NCBI RefSeq assembly: GCF_050947875.1
Contig: NC_134576.1
Coordinates: 56,858,255-56,922,254 of the forward strand
DNA: 64,000 nt
Source of the DNA: Dermacentor variabilis
Lineage: Eukaryota; Arthropoda; Arachnida; Ixodida; Ixodidae
Reading direction: 5' to 3'
Shown: positions 31,225 through 41,699 of the stretch, piece by piece
Numbering within the stretch: the stretch's first letter is position 1
How the letters are laid out: each line of letters starts with the position of its first letter
Program-made: the position numbers and the translations under genes
The notes under the pieces: model-generated
Databases searched by the model: none
What the model saw: the letters and a program-made list of their open reading frames with translations, nothing else
What the model was told of the DNA's origin: nothing

Positions 31225-32485
31225 ACGCCAAGCCAGAAGTTAACTATAGCGAGCTCGTCGAACAAACGAGGTACTCGGTCCAGCAACAGTCAGGACACAG
31301 AACACTACTGGGTCACAGGCGACGACTCATCAGATGAGAGCTTTGAGTCTGTGATGAGCAGGAAGGCCAAAAGAAGGGTACTCAACATGTCTTCACCAGC
31401 GAGGACACAACTCTGAAAATAAAAAGTAAACACTGGGCCGCACACCATCTTCTTCACACCCGAGGACTCCTCCATCAGCGTTCCTACTTTCAAGAAGGAA
31501 GCCCTCTTCTTGTTTCTCGAGGGGATCGCACCGAATGAAATAAGGGAAGCCCGATTAAACATGCGAAAAAATATCCTCACTGTGGACGCGACCAATGGAA
31601 GCGCGTTGCACAGGCTCCATAACATAACAGATTTGCGCTGCATCAAAGTCCAAGCGATTGTATCATTGGATGGAGCCGGCATTGTGGGCGTCGTCTACGA
31701 CATTGATTTGGCCTACCGAAATCGAATTTACCGATTCTCATCAAACCAGCCATAAAAGGACTTATCAGCACGTATGTGCTTTGCCTTGGTAACACCGGCT
31801 GCGTAAAGTTGATATTCAAGGGCGATTCCAGCCCTTCGCATAACAAGGTTGGATACTTTTGCAAGGGGTTCGCCCGTTCGTACCAAAGCCACTTCAGTGC
31901 CATAACTGCATGAAGATTGGCCATGTCAAGGGCGTCTGTACAAAGAGCATGGTTTGTCCTCGCTGCGCCGAGTTGCACACTGCAGACGTTGGTCGCGCAA
32001 CAAATCTAAAGTGTGGAAACTGTGAGGGCTCCACTAATGCCTCATCCGAAGAATGCCCGCAAACTGGGAGAGAAATTGCCTTTCTCAAACAAATGATTAG
32101 AACAGCTCATTCTACATAGAGGCTCATAATACAATACGACGCCGGCCAAATCGTCGAAGCAAGGGTATAGGACGGGGTGTTGTTAATACGCAGACTAGAC
32201 ACAACTTAGTAAGTAGGAAGAGGAGTGATACGGAGAAGTCTAAAGCTGCAGATGACTGGTCTGCGCTTAAGCGCATACAATCTGCCAAGGGGCCTCCCCG
32301 CCTGATTCCTACTTCTACTCATACTTGGGATGATGAAGTACAAAGGGTTGACCGACAGATCATACTGAAGCTGTGGTCCCTAGTGAATGTCATCAAAGAG
32401 TTAGAAGTACCGCAACTCAAACCGCTCGAAGAGGCCTGCAAGGACTGGACGCGATGAGCCCAGTCCTTGAAGACCTCGTGTAGAA
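31225..32485 (+). pseudogene. I-group LINE ORF1, gag-like, broken
   Basis: Pieces in several frames are co-linear with the ORF1 at 41973: DSSDESFESVMSRKAKRRV, IAPNEIREARLNMRKNILTV, then VRPFVPKPLQCHNCMKIGHV and CPRCAELHTADV, CGNCEGSTNASSEEC (three CCHC-type knuckles), and a C-terminal helix RGLQGLDAMSPVLEDLV ending at TAG near 32482. Stops and frameshifts separate them. An ORF2-type ATG follows, but ORF2 is lost within a few codons, where foreign sequence and the RTE begin. Together with 35205-36213 this is probably one LINE gutted by deletion and insertion. Confidence 0.8.
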
Positions 32486-32640
32486 CCATGGCTGACAATC
32501 ATCATCGTCATCACGTTTATTTGCAACATGAGTACAAAATTTCCTTGCGGGTGGCAAAGATAAAGGCGAAAACACCTGACGGGGTCTTGGGCCCCTGACC
32601 AATTATATTTAATCTGCAACAGTTAAAACGATATAATCGG
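32486..32640 (-). mobile_element. Probable LINE 3' tail fragment, antisense
   Basis: On the minus strand the sequence ends AATAAACGTGATGACGATGA, a polyadenylation-like signal followed by ATG/ACG triplets, which is the form of tick LINE 3' tails. The preceding CCCAAGACCCCGTCAGG stretch is not coding. Parent family unknown. Confidence 0.35.
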
Positions 32641-32650
32641 CATTTGAATT

Positions 32651-35190
32651 GAAGGTCGTACAGGTCTACCCCCCTACATCCACTCATGATGACCAGGAAG
32701 TCGAAAGCGTCTATGAAGATGTGGCATTGGCGATGGGTAAACTCAAAAGAAAATACACTATACTGATGGCGACTTCAATGCCAAGGTAGGCAAGAAGGAG
32801 GCTGGAGACAAGTCAGTGGGGGAATATGGCATAGGCTCTAGGAATAGCATGAGAGAGTTATTAGTAGAGTTTGCAGAACAGCATATTATGCGGATAATGA
32901 ATACCTTCTTCGGCAAGCGGGATAGCCGAAAGTGGACGTGGAGGAGCCCGAATGGCGAGACTAGAAATGAAATTGCTTTTATACTCTGCACTGACCCTGG
33001 CATCATACAAGATGTGGACGTGCACGGCAAGGTGCGCTGCAGTGACCACAGGATGGTAAGAACTCGAATTAGCCTAGACCTGAGGACGGAACGGACGAAA
33101 CTGGTACATAAGAAGCCGATCAATGAGTTAGCGGTAAGAGGCAAAATAGAGAAATTTAGGATCAAGCTACAGGACAGGTATTCGGCTTTAACTCAGGAAT
33201 AGGACCTTAGTGTTGAAGCAATGAACGACAATGTTATAGGCATAATTAAGGAGTGTGCAACAGAAGCCGGTGGTAACTCCGTTAGACAGGATATCAGTAA
33301 GCTATCGCAGGAGATGAAAGATCTGATCAAGAAACGGCAATGTATGAAAGTCTCTAACCCTACAACCAGAATAGAACTGGCAGAACTTTCCAAGTTAATC
33401 AACAAGCGTAAGACAGCTGACATGAGGAAGCATAATATGGATAGCATTCAACATGCTCTCAGGAACGAATGAAGCCTAAAAGCAGTGAAGAAACTAGGAA
33501 TAGGCAAGAATCAGATCTATGCTTTAAGAGACAAAGCCATCAATATCTTTACTAATCTGGATGAGATAGTTCAAGTGGCTGAAGAGTTATATGGAGATTT
33601 TTGATGTACCAGTGGCACCCACGACGATAATAGAAGAGAGAATAGTTTAGAGGAATTTGAAGTCCCACAAGTAACGCCGGAAGAAGTAAGGAAAGCCTTG
33701 GGAGCTATGCAACGGGAGAAGGCAGCTGGGGAGGATCAGGTAACAGCAGATTTGTTGGATGGTGGGCAGATTGTTCTAGATAACCTGGCCACCCTGTATA
33801 CGTAATGCATAATGACTTCGAGCATACCGGAAACTTGGATGAACCCTAGCATAATCCTAATCCGTAAAAGAGGGACGCCAAAGACAAATGATAGACCGAT
33901 CAGCTTACTGTCCGTTGCCTGCAAAGTATTTACTAAGGTAATCACAAATAGAATCAAGAAGACCTTAGACTTCTGTCAACCAAATGACCAGACAGCTTTC
34001 CGTAAAGGCTACTCAACAATGGACCATTATCACACTGTGTGTGAATATGGAATGATCCGCAATATGGAATGATCCAGTGTGTGGAGAAATGTGTGGAATA
34101 TAACCAACCCTTATATATAGCTTCCATTGATTACGAGAAAGCGTTTGATTCAGTCGAAACCTCAGCAGTCATGGAGGCATTGCGGAATCAGGGTGTAGAT
34201 GAGCCGTATGTAAAATTACTGAAAATATCTATAGCGGCTCCACAGCCACCATAGTCCTGCATAACGAAACCTACAAAATCCCAATTATGAAGGGCGTCAG
34301 GCAGGCTGATACGATCTCTCTTATGCTATTCACAGCATGTTTACAGGAGGTATTGAGAGACCTGGATTGGGAAGAATTGGGGATAAGATTTAACACAGAA
34401 TACCTTAGTAAGTTCAGATTCGCTAATGATATTGCCTTGCTTAGTAACTCAGGGAATCCATTGCAATGCATGCTCACGGACCTGGAGTGGCAAAGCAGAA
34501 TGGTGGGTTTAAAAATTAATCTGCAGGAAACTAATGTTTAACAGTCTCGGGAAGAGAGCAGAAGTTTACGATAGGTAGTGAGGCACTGGAAGTGGTAAGG
34601 CAATACATCTACTTAGGGCAGGTAGTGACTGCGGATCCGGATCATGAGAATGAAATAATTAGAAGAATAAGAATGGGCTGGGGCGCGTTTGGCAGACATT
34701 TTCAGATCATCAACAGCAGGTTGCCATTATCCCTCAAGAGAAAAGTGCGTAACAGCTGTGTCTTACCAGTACTGACGTAGGGGGCAGAAACCTGGAGGCT
34801 TACGAAAAGGGTTCCACTTAAATTGAGGACGACACAACGAGCTATGGAAAGAAGAATGATGGGTGCAACGTTAAGGGATAAGAAAAGAGTAGATTGGTTG
34901 AGAGAACAAGCGCGAGTTTATGACATCTTGGTGAAAATCAAGAAAAGAAAATTGGCATGGGCCGGACATGTAATGAGTAGGGAAGATAACCGATGGTCAT
35001 TAAGGGTTACGGACTGGATTCCACGAGACGGGAATCGTATCAGGGGGCGGTAGAAGGTTAGGTGGGCGGATGAGATTAAGAAGTTTGCAGGGATGAGATG
35101 GCCACAATTAGTACGTGACCGGGGTAGTTGGAGAAATATGGGAGAGGCCTTTGCCCTGCAGTGGGCGTAACCAGGCTGATGATGATGACG
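32651..35190 (+). mobile_element. RTE-group LINE, 5'-truncated and broken
   Basis: Sense-strand frames show an RTE endonuclease (DGDFNAKVGKKEAGD, KWTWRSPNGETRNE, CSDHRMVRTRISLD) of the kind often misannotated as craniofacial development protein 2. RT pieces follow: PRSI-type fingers DRPISLLSVACKVF, motif A IDYEKAFDSVE, motif B GVRQADTISLMLF, motif C FANDIALL. The C-terminus is KRKLAWAGHVMSREDNRW. The element ends with GAGAGGCCTTTGCCCTGCAG and a GATGATGAT tail at about 35178, typical for RTE. The catalytic FADD has become FAND. Many stops and shifts are present, so it is inactive. Confidence 0.9.
32759..35053 (+). pseudogene. RTE endonuclease/reverse transcriptase ORF, multiply frameshifted
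   Basis: The single RTE ORF is spread over at least seven open segments (for example 32816-33202, 33221-33472, 33812-34072, 34069-34254, 34287-34541, 34592-34780, 34823-35053). Endonuclease comes first, RT in the middle and the short C-terminus last, with no RNase H, as expected for RTE. Relative to the family, one of the two Asp of RT motif C is Asn. Substitutions are spread along the whole length, which suggests age rather than a single damaging event. Confidence 0.85.
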
Positions 35191-35204
35191 AAAAACATAA
35201 ACAT

Positions 35205-36213
35205 AAAGAACAGAAACACAGGCCCACTGCCTCTTTTTGCCAGGAGATATCGGCGTACTGTGACTGCCTCCCTAGAGACTATGCACCTGCCGAGAGGCTG
35301 CTAGCATCTCCTTGGTGTTTGGCTTGCCCACAAGCTCGAATTTCTGTACCGGGAGTTTGTACGAAAGTAGGACTTTCGTCGCCCGCTTTCAAGCAGCTAT
35401 CTTTACTTATGCTGCATGAGACATACAAGGACCATCTCCAGATTTGCACTACTGGCTCGACAGCTGAGGACGAATCTACAGGTGCTAAGATTTTTCCCGG
35501 AAAGACTGGACCATTAAGTTCAAGACAGCTCACCGGAAAACGTAGATGGCTGCGGAGTTTGCTGCACTTCGCAGCGCACTTTGTATGATTCATGAAAGCC
35601 TGCATTGAAGATGGAACATATTCAGCGACTCGAAGGCAGCCCGGCATTGTTTGCTACCCACTCTACGTGGTGGATCACAAGACCAACTTGTGCTCTATAA
35701 AAGACGCTTATATCACCAGCTAATAGACAAAGGATGTGAAATCACTTTTCACTGCCTGGGATGATAGCGATAGCGCTGCCTGGGATGATAGCAGCAGCGA
35801 GGAAATAATCGAACATATTCTCTGTCAATGTCCTCGCTACAGCTCCCAGAGACAGCCACTCATGACGGCTCTGGCACGCCGCGATGGCCAGCCGCTTTCT
35901 TAGCACACACTCTCGGATTGCCGGCTGATGCGACCTTCACACCAGAAGGCGGTGAAGGCGCTTCTGAGGCTTCTGCGGTCAAGCGACCTGCTTGAACGAC
36001 TGTGACATTCCTGCGTTCCTTTGTGTGTCTGGCTGTTTTCAAATTCTCTCCCCTCTCCCACTATTTTCATGTGTGTGCACTTCTTTTTCTTTTCTTTAAA
36101 GATCTTTGTGTCCCCTTGCCCTTCCCCATCGCAGGCTAGCAACCTCAATGTCTCTCTTCCTGTTAACTTCTCTGCTTTTCTCATCCCTTTTATCTTTCTC
36201 TCTCTCTCTGCAA
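35205..36213 (+). pseudogene. 3' part of an I-group LINE: RNase H, C-terminal knuckle and 3' UTR
   Basis: Frames read LACPQARISVPGVCTKVGLS, then MLHETYKDHLQICTTGST where RNase H normally has an Asp (T-D-G-S), then AAEFAALRSAL-type sequence and IFSDSKAA. After a short deletion comes EEIIEHILCQCPRYSSQRQ, the C-terminal His/Cys knuckle. The 3' UTR runs CCCCTTGCCCTTCCCCATCG and ends in a TCTCTCTCTCTC run at 36198-36211. It is in the same orientation and family style as the ORF1 at 31225, so both may be ends of one element. The 3' end sits inside a Gypsy integrase. Confidence 0.75.
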
Positions 36214-36890
36214 GCGTATGATAAAATCCAAGGGGCCCGGCGGTTTGTTCATGGTGCAGGGCATGCAGAACTTCTGGTCGGAGTGCTGCTGGTGCAAGGA
36301 GAAAGTAGTTTTTGCGGAGTGGGATGAAGTTCTTTTTTACGAGGACATCATTGCGCAAGCAAAACGATCATAGTAGCCATCGAAATACCGTAGGAACAAT
36401 GTCCTTACTGCTTTCTAGGTACTCCACAAGGCTTTGTCACTACGGATTTGCTCATTGCTGCGTGGTGAAGTAGTCTGCAGTTACTGGTCTTAGGAAGGCG
36501 TCGTCGTCCAATTCGCCTTGCGGTGGCGGGTCTATAGGGGCATGCGACAGGCACTCGGCGTGAGAATGCTTCCTCCCGTACTTATACACCACGGTGATAT
36601 ATAATTTCTGATGTCTCAGACTACATCGTGCTAGGCGACCTGAATGATCCTTTAATTTTGCTAGCCAACACAAAGCGTGTGGACCGCTTCCCACTTTGAA
36701 GTACCTGCCATATATGTAAGGCCAAAATTTCGCCGTAGCCCAAATGATCGCAAGGTACTGTTTCTCCGTCGTAGAATTATTTACTTCCACTTTTGATAGT
36801 GACGGGCTAGCGTAAGCTATCACGCTTTTAACTCTGTCCAAGCTTCCTTCGAACTAGCACGGCGCCGTGGCCTACGCTACTTGCGTCAAT
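36214..36890 (-). pseudogene. pol: Gypsy RNase H to integrase N-terminus, antisense
   Basis: Minus-strand frames give DASSVGHGAVLVRRK, then SVIAYASPSLSKVEVNNSTT and KQYLAIIWATAKFWPYIYGR, then RKHSHAECLSHAP. These are the Gypsy RNase H domain and tether. Lower down, LRPEVLHALHHEQTAGPLGF is the start of integrase with part of its His-His-Cys-Cys finger. The integrase is cut at 36213 by the LINE 3' end. RNase H degrades the RNA of the hybrid in active elements; several substitutions (YASR to YASP, for instance) and frameshifts mark this one as dead. Confidence 0.85.
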
Positions 36891-38567
36891 TTAATAATAC
36901 AATCCATAATAATAATATATTTTTTTATTATTTCTATAAAACATACTACATTCATAAGTCCTGCGAAAGCCACATTGGGCTTGACAGAAAGCATGCAAAC
37001 TGTTACAATATCAAGAAAAAAAAAGAGAAAAAAAGAAATAAAGAATTACAGGGAAACGATAAATGCACATACATACGCTGATACACACGTTCAGTGGCGT
37101 AGCAACGGGGGGGGGGGGGGTGAGCGCAGAGCCGTGGGCCCCGGGTACAAGGGGCCAGAGGGGGGGGTTGTCATATACGTCTGAAGACAGTAGGAAATTG
37201 TCGATATCCTCGCCTTCCTCGACTACACCCGGGGGAGAGGGTGCGTGTGCGTGACAGAAGACCTATGGGCCCCGAGTGCCCGACGACCTAGCTACGCCAC
37301 TGCACACGTTACACACATTTATAATATATGCACTTGTATGTACACATACAGGTTTGAGAAGCGCATCTGGCGCGTGCAAGTATCACAATGCCACACGATT
37401 AGTTTGCGTGGCACAGTAAGAATTAGTACATGATTATAAAGAGAATGAGATAAAGAAAACGGAAATGCTCTATGAAACCATTGCGGAAACAAACCGTCTC
37501 GTCACATTTTTGACCAAGGCCACTTTTTAAGCATAACACCAAAGGAGGTTAGTAAGGCATATTTCTTCTTATATTATAACTGCTCAAATCCGCACGTTTT
37601 AGTGCTTTCTTGACCTTGTATTTTGATGTGGACTGCAGCACGCAGGAACATAGTATTCGCGCATTCTTTTGCGGCATTTTGTGGCACAACGAGGTATTTG
37701 ATAAATACATTTTGGACTAAGGCTGCTGGGAGTTACATAAAGTTCTTTAAAACAATTGTCCGAGAAATTTCTCAAAGCTACTGTATGTAGTAAAACCGAA
37801 AAAAATCTGGCATTGATAATGCCTTAAAAATGTCGGTGTTGCCCTCAAGACAACAGTCATAACCTATAACTTTTAAAAGGGAGCGCATTAGTGAGTTAAT
37901 TGTTTTTTTTTTGCCAACGAAGAGCGCAATGCTCGTAGGCAGTAATTCTCGTATCGGACAACACTAAAGCACAACGTATGCGCGGTGGTTTTCGTGACTG
38001 ATATCGGCATGAGGTGACGGATTTTATAGCGTAAGCAAAGCACTGAGCGAATCCTCTGACAGACATAGGAATCATGCTAATTCCATGAGAGATCGCTGTC
38101 AAAACGATGATGTGTAGTCAGTGGGATCGCAAGAACATGGATTGCAATGTGAATTATGTAGTATTATTTCCCTATAGTCAAGTTTATTCTCTTTAAAGGA
38201 CTTCGAAACCAGACAAGTTGTGTCTTTAATACGTTAATGTTGATTAAATTTGTGACGAACCGGTCCGTTGCCTTTGTTTCTGCTACTTGTAAATGAGAAG
38301 CTGCATCAGAATATCGATTTGCACGAGAAACTAACAATGTATTGTCTGCATACTGAAATATCTTAATGGGGTCTGCTTTAGACAGATCATTAACTTAAAT
38401 ATTAAATAGAAGAGGGCTTAACACTCAATCTAGTGGAACACCAGCTTTGATTGGCGAAAGGCAGCTGTGCAAGTTTTGAACTGAGGCGTACTGAAACTGG
38501 TCCCGGAGAAAATTATCCAAAAGTGACTTAAACAAACTAGGGAATCCCATCATCGAATTCCGTCTCA
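36891..38567 (-). mobile_element. CR1-type LINE fragment inserted in Gypsy pol, antisense
   Basis: From 38567 leftward the minus strand reads LLDNFLRDQFQYASVQNLHS and CLSPIKAGVPLD (motif B, normally GVPQG), then YVNDL-type and IFQYADNTLLVSRANRYSDA (motif C, YADD changed to YADN), then FDSDLSWN and LCLRYKIRHLMPISVTK. This is the CR1-group RT core and C-terminus. It is 5'-truncated at 38567 and its tail lies near 36900 (TTATTATTATGG on the minus strand). Gypsy sequence resumes on both sides, which shows the insertion. No clean target duplication was found. Confidence 0.8.
37092..37302. mobile_element. hAT-type MITE with 8-bp target duplication
   Basis: The 211-bp element begins CAGTGGCGTAGCAACG and ends GCTACGCCACTG, giving a 12-bp perfect terminal inverted repeat. 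The flanks carry an exact 8-bp duplication, CACACGTT at 37084-37091 and 37303-37310, which is the hAT signature. It has no coding and contains a 14-base G run at 37107-37120. It lies inside the CR1-type LINE. Confidence 0.92.
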
Positions 38568-39265
38568 GTGTTATCTTGGATTTGCGTCTCATCGTCTTCA
38601 TCGAAGTGTGAAAGCACCGGCAATGACTGTAGTCATTGTTTAAGCTCCTCAAATGCGTCGTCCTGCCATGCTTCCCATTTAATGTCGACATCAGATTTTG
38701 TGAGAGGGAATAATCGCTCCGCAGACTTGAAAAGTCGCAAAGCGACTGTAAGTTGTTGGCAGCTGTCTTCTGTGGTTCGGGACTAACTCCAGATTTGCTG
38801 ATGACGTGGCCTATATATATATAAGTTCTTCGTAAGCGAAACGGCACTTTTCCGGTTTTAGGGTGAGTCCAGATGACTTGATCGCTTCTTGTACTTTCTG
38901 AAGCCGCCTCAGCTGGTCTTCTAAATTTGTGGCTAAGGCTACAACGTCATCCAAGTAGATGCGACCAGTGTGCCGCTTCATTCCGGCCAAGACTGTGTTC
39001 CTTGCTGAGTTCCCACTCCCAGTCGACATGAAAGCAGTGCGGAGATTCCTTGGCATGCGTGACAACGGTAGGTGACGGTGGCGTAGATCATCGCATCCGG
39101 CACGGGAGGCGGCGATTTCGGCTGTACTTCGGAAACTCCCAGTGACCGTCGTAGTTGAAACTTGACCATGTCAGTGGCCGACGCCACTTGAGCTTGTGCC
39201 CAAAGCAAGATCTTCCGCAGTTCTTCGCGCACAGTAGCCCTGAGGTCATCGAAGCTTATTGCTTG
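38568..39265 (-). pseudogene. pol: Gypsy gag-end and RT fragment, antisense
   Basis: From the right, the minus strand gives SFDDLRATVREELRKILLWA and QAQVASATDMVKFQL, which I take as a gag-end or linker region, joined abruptly at about 39065 to RT: TGRIYLDDVVALATNLEDQL (catalytic YLDD), then SGLTLKPEKCRFAYEE and GHVISKSGV. It continues to DVDIKWEAWQDDAFEEL and LSHFDEDDETQIQ, where the CR1 LINE interrupts. The same Gypsy resumes at 36890 with DASSVG. The gag-to-RT join is a deletion that removed protease and the RT fingers. Confidence 0.8.
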
Positions 39266-39969
39266 GATTTAGCGCTGCGGCTGCTTAGTGCGCAATTCTA
39301 GTTTTATCGATCGTCGTTGCCTCTGTCGAAAATTTAACTTTGGTCTTCGGCGGGCTGCGGATAAGTCCGGCAAAAAGTTATGGCTCGACGCTCCGCATCA
39401 GGAAGCAGACTTTTTAAAGCGAAGCTGTGTAGGGAAACGATCTGGGAAAAAATGTGTCCGAGGTGTTGACAAATAAACCCTCGGCTAGTCACGTGTTAAA
39501 GAGGAGCGAGCGAAGCTGCAACGACTCTTCCCAGCGCATCACGTGACCTGACGCTACACCTTTACACTTGTGCACCGGCGGCTGAAGGTCAAACGCGGGC
39601 CGAGATAGGGCTGTACCAAGACCCGCAGAGTCTCAAGTTTCAGCGATCGCCACTGAGGGCAAAAAATAAACCACGGCACGTTACATCATTACGTGGGAAA
39701 TTGGAGCTGCTGTGATTTGTTCGCATACTTTGTTGTCTATTTTTTATCGGCAAGGGGCGCTAAACGCGGCTAAATATTTTATCTACACATGCACAATTAC
39801 TAGTCGACAAATATAGTTAACGTATAATCTTTTACAAAATAAACTGACAATTCTTTTTATTGGACTGACGTAAATAAAGTACCTGCTTTATTACTAGAAT
39901 AACGGTTTGAGACCTTACTGACGTTAGATAAGCAGCCGCCCACTGATATCGATTGCAGTCCGTGCCGTT
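39266..39969. other. No gene recognised
   Basis: Sequence right of the Gypsy remnant. A CpG-rich segment around 39520-39600 contains GCGCATCACGTGAC, which is also found near 11010. No coding or repeat boundaries seen. Confidence 0.4.
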
Positions 39970-39981
39970 TATCGATTCAAA

Positions 39982-40218
39982 TAATAATAATATTTGGGGT
40001 TTTACGTGCCAAAACCACTTTCTGATTATGAGGCACGCCGTAGTGGAGGACTCCGGAAATTTTGACCACCTGGGGTTCTTTAACGCGCACCTAAATCTAA
40101 GCACACGGGTGTTTTCGCATTTCGCCCCCATCGAAATGCGGCCGCCGTGGCCGGGATTCGATCCCGCGACCTCGTGCTCAGCAGCCCAACACCATAGCCA
40201 CTGAGCAACCACGGCGGG
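39982..40218 (-). repeat. Ruka-like SINE, complete, with target duplication
   Basis: In element orientation the copy starts CCCGCCGTGGTTGCTCAGTG, has a B box GGATCGAATCC (plus 40154-40164), the body motifs GTTAAAGAACCCCAGG and CCTCATAATCAGAAAGTGG, and ends in an ATT-repeat tail. Flanking 12-bp duplications TATCGATTCAAA lie at 39970-39981 and 40219-40230. Ruka is a tRNA-derived SINE described from ixodid ticks; its B box and A-box region would direct polymerase III. This is the reference copy for the other three in the window. Confidence 0.92.
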
Positions 40219-40230
40219 TATCGATTCAAA

Positions 40231-41350
40231 TTGTACGGCGGTTTTATTTGCGAACGTGGTGGTCGTTTCCTTTTAGCAGCATCACGCAGGTTCGGTTATA
40301 TGAACTAACTGTAATATACCAGCCAGTTCATGCGTCCAACTTTCCATATCCGCTACCGGGTGGACGTGTTTAAAGGTCGTGAATTTTATCAGCTGCGGCG
40401 TTGCATTGGCATAATGGCTACATACACGGCTTCTGTCGTCAGTGATTTGCCGCGTATGGCCGCGCAGTGATGTGTTGCTTGAAAAAAAAAAATGTGCTAA
40501 CTAGCATGAAAACTCGTCACTGGAACCGAGCACGGTCTCTTTGGAAATTACACATGAAAGTGGATTAATCTTGCAGCCTATGGGTTTGTGCACCGGTGAG
40601 TAAAAAATCACTTCGCATTTTCAAGTTCTTATATCTTCGTGTGCACAGGGGATAAAACAGATTCCTGTAGTCCTTCTTGTTTTCAAAGTGGAAAATATTG
40701 ATACAATTATTGCTTTTCAAAGGCAATTCAAATAAGGCTGTTGCTGTTTTGTCACGTTAATAAAATTCCTAACATGTTATACGGTATAAAAAATAAAATA
40801 GCTTTGGCTGTGTCTGCGTGAATGATACACTGCAATTAATTGACTGCCCATTAGTTCAAATGTGCTTCCGGTGATACAGTTGGATTATTAGCATTTGATA
40901 CATAATGAAAAACTGTGTTTATTACCTTATATGTGGCAAAAAATTTCATCTAATGGAGGCTTCAATAAGCACAGCCCACACAAGGACACCATTTAAAGAA
41001 ATGCGCTCGCAAAACCGTGTAGTGTGTGCGTGTGCTTTTCTGTCATGGAGTGTGTAGTGCAACTTTCTTAGTCATACATGAATCACAAACTTACCCATGC
41101 TTCCACCAGAGTAATTCAGGCTATTTGGCTCCAGCTTCCCAGACGCTGCTCATATTTGTTCACCACTTTGGACTCTATTGTCCGTGGACGCACAAGTCAC
41201 CAGTGAATGTGTCGCCACAGAGGCAGAATCCTCGCAAGGCATGTTTCTGAGCACTTAATCTGGAACTATGATTTGTTCATTTATTGACTAGCATCTGTTT
41301 CACCATCTTTTGCTTGCATGCCTGTCATGATTTCATGGTTTTTCTTTTCA
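40231..41350. other. No gene recognised
   Basis: AT-rich DNA without assignable coding. The last 60 bases before 41352 form a good pyrimidine tract and acceptor (TTTTCTTTTCAG), so the right end could be intron. Confidence 0.4.
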
Positions 41351-41351
41351 G

Positions 41352-41427
41352 GAAGAAGGACAAAAGAGAGATTATTGGTTTGCAAGCTGCCCACGCCAAG
41401 CCGCAAGAAGCTGAGCTGTCACTCTAG
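41352..41427 (+). CDS. Candidate terminal coding exon
   Basis: After the acceptor TTTCTTTTCAG (AG at 41350-41351) one frame reads KKDKREIIGLQAAHAKPQEA and ELSL, ending at TAG 41425-41427. The strong acceptor and the lysine-rich, helical end are exon-like, but the exon is short, the family is unknown and no upstream exon is visible. Confidence 0.2.
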
Positions 41428-41699
41428 TGACAACAGATCCTCTTGAAATGCGTGCCTCACCATGCAATGTTTGCAAGTTTCCCAGGCAGAGGGCTGTGAA
41501 CCCTGTCGCAAAAACGGCAGACTACAGTGTTGGTATTGTACCTAGCGGGAATGCTAAAATTTTGCGTACAAGCTTACTTGCTTAAGGACATTTTTTAAAT
41601 CAAATGGAGAAGTAACATGTTGAGTCACAAGATATTTCTTTTCTGGTCATGATAGCCATGACGGCCAGAACAGAAACAATGTAGCAAGCTCCTACTTAC

